Source: Microbacterium sp. SORGH_AS_0969 (GTDB lineage Bacteria; Actinomycetota; Actinomycetes; Actinomycetales; Microbacteriaceae). Taken from it: a stretch of DNA of 64,000 bases. Location of the stretch: NCBI RefSeq assembly GCF_030818255.1, contig NZ_JAUTAG010000001.1, forward strand, positions 2,046,001 through 2,110,000. Reading direction: 5' to 3'. Made by a program: the position numbers and the translations under genes. Below, in pieces: positions 60,235-64,000 of this stretch. The notes under the pieces are model-generated. The model saw only the letters and a program-made list of their open reading frames with translations. It did no database searches and had not been told where the DNA came from. How positions within the stretch are numbered: the stretch's first letter is position 1; each line of letters starts with the position of its first letter.

Positions 60235-61203
60235 ATGGCCGTCACCCTGCACCGGGCGCCCGTCGCTGAGATCGACCCCCGCACTCTGTATCGCCTCCTC
60301 TGGCTGCGCGTGACGGTGTTCGTCGTCGAGCAAGAAGCGGCCTACCCCGAGATCGACGGCCGTGACATCGAGCCGGGTGCCGAGCTGATGTGGGCCAGCG
60401 AGGGCGACGAGGTGCTCGCGACCCTCCGCCTCCTGCGCGAGCCGACGAACACGCGCATCGGCCGCGTCGCCACCGCTGCCGCAGCCCGTGGCCGTGGCCT
60501 CGCTGCCGACCTCATGCGCGAGGCCGTCGATATTCTGGATGCCGAGGCCCCCGGCGTCCCGATCCTTCTCGACGCGCAGGCTCACCTGGCGTCGTGGTAC
60601 GGACGATTCGGCTTCGTCGTGTCGGGGGCGCCCTTCGCCGAGGACGGCATCCCGCACGTGCCCATGCGGCGCACGCGCCTCGACACCGAGCGCCTCGTGC
60701 TGCGCGAATGGACCCGGTCCGACGATGACCGGGCGTTCCTCTTCGACATGTACCGGCGAGCGGAAGTCCGTCAGTACCTCGGCGACGGCCGGGCGATGAC
60801 CGATCCGGCCGAGGTCGACGCGACCCTCGACCGCTGGACGAGCCTGGCCGACGGCATCCTCGGAGTCCGAGCCGTCGAGACGCGCGACGGCCGCCGGCTC
60901 GGATCAGTGCTATTGAAGCGCATCCCCTGGTCGGCGGGTGCGGGCGACGGGCGGCCCGAAGACATCGAGATCGGCTGGCACTTCCACCCCGACGCGTGGG
61001 GGTCCGGGTACGCCACCGAGGCCGCGGCCGCGGTCCTCGCGCTCGCCCACGAGAACGGCATCCGCACGATCGTGGCGGTCACGAATCCGGTGAACACGGC
61101 ATCCGGCGCCGTCGCGCAGCGCATCGGGCTGCGCCCGGCGGGTGAGACGGCCGACTACTACGACACCACCTGCGCGCTCTACGTCGGCGAGGCCGACGCG
61201 TGA
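60235..61203 (+). CDS. Tandem GNAT acetyltransferase fusion (ElaA-type plus RimJ/RimL-type)
   Basis: A 322-aa protein. Residues 1-145 match ElaA: RLLWLRVTVFVVEQEAAYPEIDGRD, RIGRVATAAAARGRGLAADLMREAV (acetyl-CoA loop) and HLASWYGRFGFVVSGAPFAEDGIPHVPMRR. Residues 146-322 match the RimJ/RimL type: TERLVLREWTRSDDDRAFLFDMYR, EIGWHFHPDAWGSGYATEAAAAVLAL and NPVNTASGAVAQRIGLRPAGET. The two domains are usually separate proteins. ATG 60235 follows GAAGG. It overlaps the lipoprotein gene by four bases. The substrates are unknown. Confidence 0.88.
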   Translation: MAVTLHRAPVAEIDPRTLYRLLWLRVTVFVVEQEAAYPEIDGRDIEPGAELMWASEGDEVLATLRLLREPTNTRIGRVATAAAARGRGLAADLMREAVDILDAEAPGVPILLDAQAHLASWYGRFGFVVSGAPFAEDGIPHVPMRRTRLDTERLVLREWTRSDDDRAFLFDMYRRAEVRQYLGDGRAMTDPAEVDATLDRWTSLADGILGVRAVETRDGRRLGSVLLKRIPWSAGAGDGRPEDIEIGWHFHPDAWGSGYATEAAAAVLALAHENGIRTIVAVTNPVNTASGAVAQRIGLRPAGETADYYDTTCALYVGEADA

Positions 61204-62946
61204 GAGCCCGCGCGGCGGCGGTGACGGCCCTAGCCCTCGCGTGCACGCTCGTGCTCGCCGGGTGCGACCTCGGGTTCTCGCTCGGTTTCGGCGGCAAGCC
61301 CGACGGGCACTTCGAAGGCAGTGAGCTCACCGTCCCGGTGCTCTACGTCAGCGGCGGCAAGGGAGGTGTGGCGACCCAACGGATCACCGCCGAAGCGGCC
61401 GACGGCGGCGACCTCAGCATTGACATCACCGAGAACGACGTCAGCGGTGTCGCCCCGGTCACGCAGTCCGCGACCTGGACCGCCGTCACGGCGGCCACGC
61501 TCCTCACCGGGGCGCGTCCCGACACGGCGTACACCTTCGGCTTCGACGCCCGCATCAACACTCCCGCCGCCGGAGCCGTGACCGCGGTCGGCGTGCTCGC
61601 GCTCTACTACGGCAGCGAGATCCAGCCCGGCGTCGCCCTCGCGGGAGGGGTGACGCCGTTCGGAACCGTGAGCCCGGTCGCGGGCCTGCCCGAGCAGGTG
61701 TCGGCGGCGATCGAGGCGGGCGGGATCGACACCATCCTCGTCCCGGTCGGACAGCGGATCGCCGCGGATGCCAACGGCCAACCGATCGACCTCGATCAGG
61801 TCGCGGCGACCGGCGGAATGACCATCACCGAGGTCGCCGACGTCGCGAGTGCCTACGCGATCATGACCGGCGAAGACCTGCCGGAGGCGGCATTCCCCAC
61901 CCCCGCCGCTTCTCCGACGCCGCTGCCGACCGCGACGGAGGGGCCGGCCGAACCTGGCGACGATGCGTTCGACATCGCCGTCAACAGTGCGCTGGCCCCG
62001 CGCAGAGGCATCGCTCACGACGGCGAGCGACGCCTCGCTCGCCGAGCGCTCCCGTGCGACCGCCGACCGCGCACGAGCGCTACGCGAGGCCGGCGACGGT
62101 GGGGGAGCATTCGCCGCCGCCGCGACGGCAGCGGACGATGCCGCGGTGGCGGGTGCCCCGGCCGCTGACGCGGCGTCGGTCGGTGTCACGCGCACGGCGG
62201 CGGAAGACCTGCTGGACGAGGCGTCGCAGAGTCCTCCCGAAACGCTCGACGCCGCCGATCTCTCGCTCGAGGTCGTCGGAGCGGCCGCCGATGCCTACGC
62301 GCTCGCCGCCTACGCGGAGGCCGCCCTCGACGCGGGAGGAGAAGCGGCGCCGACCGCCGCGGCTCTCGCGGCTTCGGCGCTCGCCCGTGCGCAAGAGAGC
62401 GCCGCGCTGCGCGATGCGCTCGGCACCGGGGCGGGGTCGATCTCGCGCGACGCCGACCTCGACGGCCTCGGCTCGCTGTTGCGGCGGGCGGCGATCGCCG
62501 CCACCGACGCGTACGAGTCGCGCGCGGGCGACGCACCCGTCAGCGCGGGCGACCTGCCGGCCGTGCGGCTCGCTGCCTTCGACGCCGCCCGCGACGACCT
62601 CGAGTCGATCGCCGACGACGACGCGTGGCTCGGTCTCGCGCTCGCCGCGACCGCTTTCAGCCGCACCGTTCCGCCGCTCGCCACGCAGCAGGCGGTGCGC
62701 GTTCCCGAGGGCGTCGACCCGACGGCGGCGGTCCAGCAGCGCATCGCCGTCGGCGACGAGTACGCGGTGCGCGCGGTCGACGCGCTCGCCGACGCGGGGG
62801 CCGAGGTGCCCCTCGTCCGCGGAGCCCTCAGCGACGCGACGGCGACGGCCACGGCAGCTCCCGCTCCCGGCGCGTCGTCGGTGTACGCGACCCCGTTCCT
62901 GCGGGCACGCGTACTCGCGTTCGCGGCCGGCGTCGAGCGCGAGTAG
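61200..62946 (+). pseudogene. Lipoprotein gene with a single-base frameshift
   Basis: A lipoprotein signal (MRARAAAVTALALACTLVLAGC, lipobox LAGC at 19-22) starts a frame that is sensible to about residue 266 (FDIAVNSALA). The next plausible sequence, RAEASLTTASDASLAERSR..., is in the next frame and runs to 62946. Deleting one C from the CCCC run at 61996-61999 joins them into about 581 residues. The C-terminal part is Ala-rich and helical. It could be a real mutation or a sequencing error. Function is unknown. Confidence 0.7.
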
Positions 62947-63011
62947 AGCGCGGACACTCGTGCGCAACGCCTGGCCGGGCCCCGTGCTCTGACCGCCGGC
63001 GTCGGACACGT

Positions 63012-63782
63012 TCAGTGCGGAGCGTGGTATTCCGTTGTCCCGCGCTTCCAATACCCCTTGACCACGGTGGCGGCGGGGTCGCTCGACCACCGATCGAGCA
63101 GCAGAGCTCGTCCGGCGCGGACGATCGACTGTTCCGCGGCGACGAAGCCGAAAACGCATCCCTCCGGCTGCTCCTCGACGTCGAGCGCGTCGAGCCAGTC
63201 CGCGAGTTCCTCGCCGGCCGGTCGGTCGCCCCGATGCACCTGAATCACTTGCACGCCCGGGGGAGCGGCGACGGGGAGGTCGTGGGCGGCATCCGGAACC
63301 TCGATCGCGATGCGACCGACGGCGTCGTCGTCCATCGCCGCGGCGAATCGGCGGATCGCGGGAACCGCTGTCTCGTCGCCCGCGAGGAGCCACGCGTCCG
63401 GGCGCCCGACGAGCACCATCGAGCCGCGCGGCCCTCCGACGCCGACGGGTGCGCCGAGGGGAGCCGTCTCGGCCCAGCGACTGCCGACCCCGTCACCGTG
63501 CAGAGCGACGTCGATGTCGAGCCAGCCGCTCTCGGCATCCCAGCTCACCGGGGTGTACTCGCGGCTCGGTGCGGACCGAACGTCGTCCGCCGGTTCTGAC
63601 GGGAAGAACACGCGGATGTGATCGTCGGCGCCGGGCGAGTCGAAACCCCGGAGGTCGGCTCCCTCGAGCCGCAGCCGGACGTACGACGGTGTCAGGAAGG
63701 TTCGGGCGGCGAGCTTCGCCGAGCGGAAGACCAGCTCGTGACGGCGGGGTTCGAGGCGGGCTCCGAGGCCCGGGTTCGACAT
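63012..63782 (-). CDS. Siderophore-interacting protein (FAD/NAD(P)H reductase type)
   Basis: A 256-aa cytoplasmic ferric-siderophore reductase-like protein. FLTPSYVRLRLEGADLRGF, HIRVFFPSEP, REYTPVSWDAESGWLDIDVALHGDGVGSRWAETAPLG (with the RxYTxR-like FAD site) and SIP-type end CVFGFVAAEQSIVRAGRALLLD are family features. YWKRGTTEYHAPH is the usual end. ATG 63782 is chosen, with GTG 63788 as alternative. It is divergent from a lipoprotein substrate-binding gene over an iron box, consistent with release of iron from a siderophore. Confidence 0.92.
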   Translation of the reverse strand: MSNPGLGARLEPRRHELVFRSAKLAARTFLTPSYVRLRLEGADLRGFDSPGADDHIRVFFPSEPADDVRSAPSREYTPVSWDAESGWLDIDVALHGDGVGSRWAETAPLGAPVGVGGPRGSMVLVGRPDAWLLAGDETAVPAIRRFAAAMDDDAVGRIAIEVPDAAHDLPVAAPPGVQVIQVHRGDRPAGEELADWLDALDVEEQPEGCVFGFVAAEQSIVRAGRALLLDRWSSDPAATVVKGYWKRGTTEYHAPH

Positions 63783-63788
63783 CTTCAC

Positions 63789-63807
63789 AAAGCTAAGGCT
63801 AACCTAA
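63789..63807. promoter_or_regulatory. DtxR/IdeR iron box
   Basis: On the minus strand the site reads TTAGGTTAGCCTTAGCTTT, close to the DtxR consensus TTAGGTTAGCCTAACCTAA. It lies seven bases upstream of the siderophore-interacting protein start and also upstream of the divergent substrate-binding gene. Repression of both genes by iron-loaded DtxR is expected. Confidence 0.88.
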
Positions 63808-63871
63808 CTTCGCGACCGGCCCCGGAGTGTGGCCGGTCCTCATCGCACATACAGCACTGGAGAGATCCCGC

Positions 63872-64000
63872 ATGAGTACCCGTCTGATTCGTCCCCTCGC
63901 CGCCGCGTCCGTCGCGGCGGTTCTGGCCCTCACCGGCTGCGCCTCGGGAGCGGCCGCTCCTGCCGAGCAGGCCGCCGCGACCACCGTCACGGTCGAAGAC
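63872..64000 (+). CDS. Siderophore ABC transporter substrate-binding lipoprotein (truncated at window edge)
   Basis: The first 43 residues are MSTRLIRPLAAASVAAVLALTGC (lipobox LTGC at 20-23) and the start of the mature part (ATTVTVED). This matches the N-terminus of a FecB/FhuD-type periplasmic-binding lipoprotein, usually about 320-350 aa. GGAGAG precedes the ATG. Its position opposite the siderophore-interacting protein over a DtxR box supports ferric-siderophore import. The family cannot be confirmed from this fragment. Confidence 0.75.
   Translation, partial: MSTRLIRPLAAASVAAVLALTGCASGAAAPAEQAAATTVTVED

Noticed and set aside
1..64000. Prophage, integrase or conjugative genes
   Set aside because: No integrase, portal, capsid, relaxase or type IV secretion domain was recognised in any frame.

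Overview
This is a high-GC actinobacterial chromosome segment. GTG starts are common, GATGCC/GGCATC clusters recur, and intergenic palindromes sharing the core GAGCTTGTCGA are abundant. The gene families (DUF4383, DUF4012, Lrp with alanine dehydrogenase, LPXTG-like and lipobox proteins, a DtxR box) fit Microbacteriaceae, and Microbacterium is the most likely genus. The genus is inferred from style and gene content, not from a marker gene. The only RNA gene seen with confidence is one tRNA-Arg(ACG).

Layout, 1-20 kb: the end of a membrane protein, glycerate kinase, MarR plus homocysteine S-methyltransferase, a sigma factor translationally coupled to a membrane partner, a divergent Lrp/alanine dehydrogenase pair, and a GIY-YIG endonuclease between two palindrome arrays. 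Next come a DcuS/DcuR-type two-component system divergent from a DctA-type carrier and a CitE-like lyase, then DUF1992, MpaB-like, DUF4383 and other housekeeping or unknown genes, and a second sigma factor/membrane protein pair. A 50-nt perfect hairpin closes this part.

20-41.5 kb: a cell-surface block. An LPXTG-like wall protein is followed by an exopolysaccharide locus with a DUF4012 protein, two Wzz/BY-kinase fusions, a CPBP protease, a Wzy-like polymerase, a Wzx flippase, five glycosyltransferases, two hexapeptide acetyltransferases and Gmd/Fcl, which make GDP-L-fucose. It is interrupted by decayed IS5-family transposase sequence, a frameshifted gene and gene-free DNA. Much of its centre is visibly richer in A+T than the flanks, which suggests horizontal assembly.

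41.5-48 kb: a Dabb protein, tRNA-Arg, L-serine dehydratase and a MarR regulator. Then comes a zeta-type toxin with an unrecognised partner protein and a histidine phosphatase, in a segment bounded by two direct copies of a ~112-bp element. On the minus strand each copy folds into a closed stem, an inner hairpin and an intrinsic terminator, and the sequence differences between copies preserve pairing on that strand. This is the most interesting non-coding feature in the window.

48-64 kb: an Lrp-controlled Cys/Met-family PLP enzyme, then a catabolic-looking cluster (homoserine dehydrogenase coupled to an aldehyde dehydrogenase, two near-duplicate amino-acid permeases each beside its own IclR-type regulator, and a flavin amine oxidase). 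It is followed by a rhodanese, a DUF4188/MerR pair with a clear operator, a tandem GNAT fusion, a frameshifted lipoprotein gene and an iron-regulated siderophore pair at the right edge. Residue numbers are counted from the starts given here. No alignment or database search was possible, so family names come from recognised motifs and gene context.
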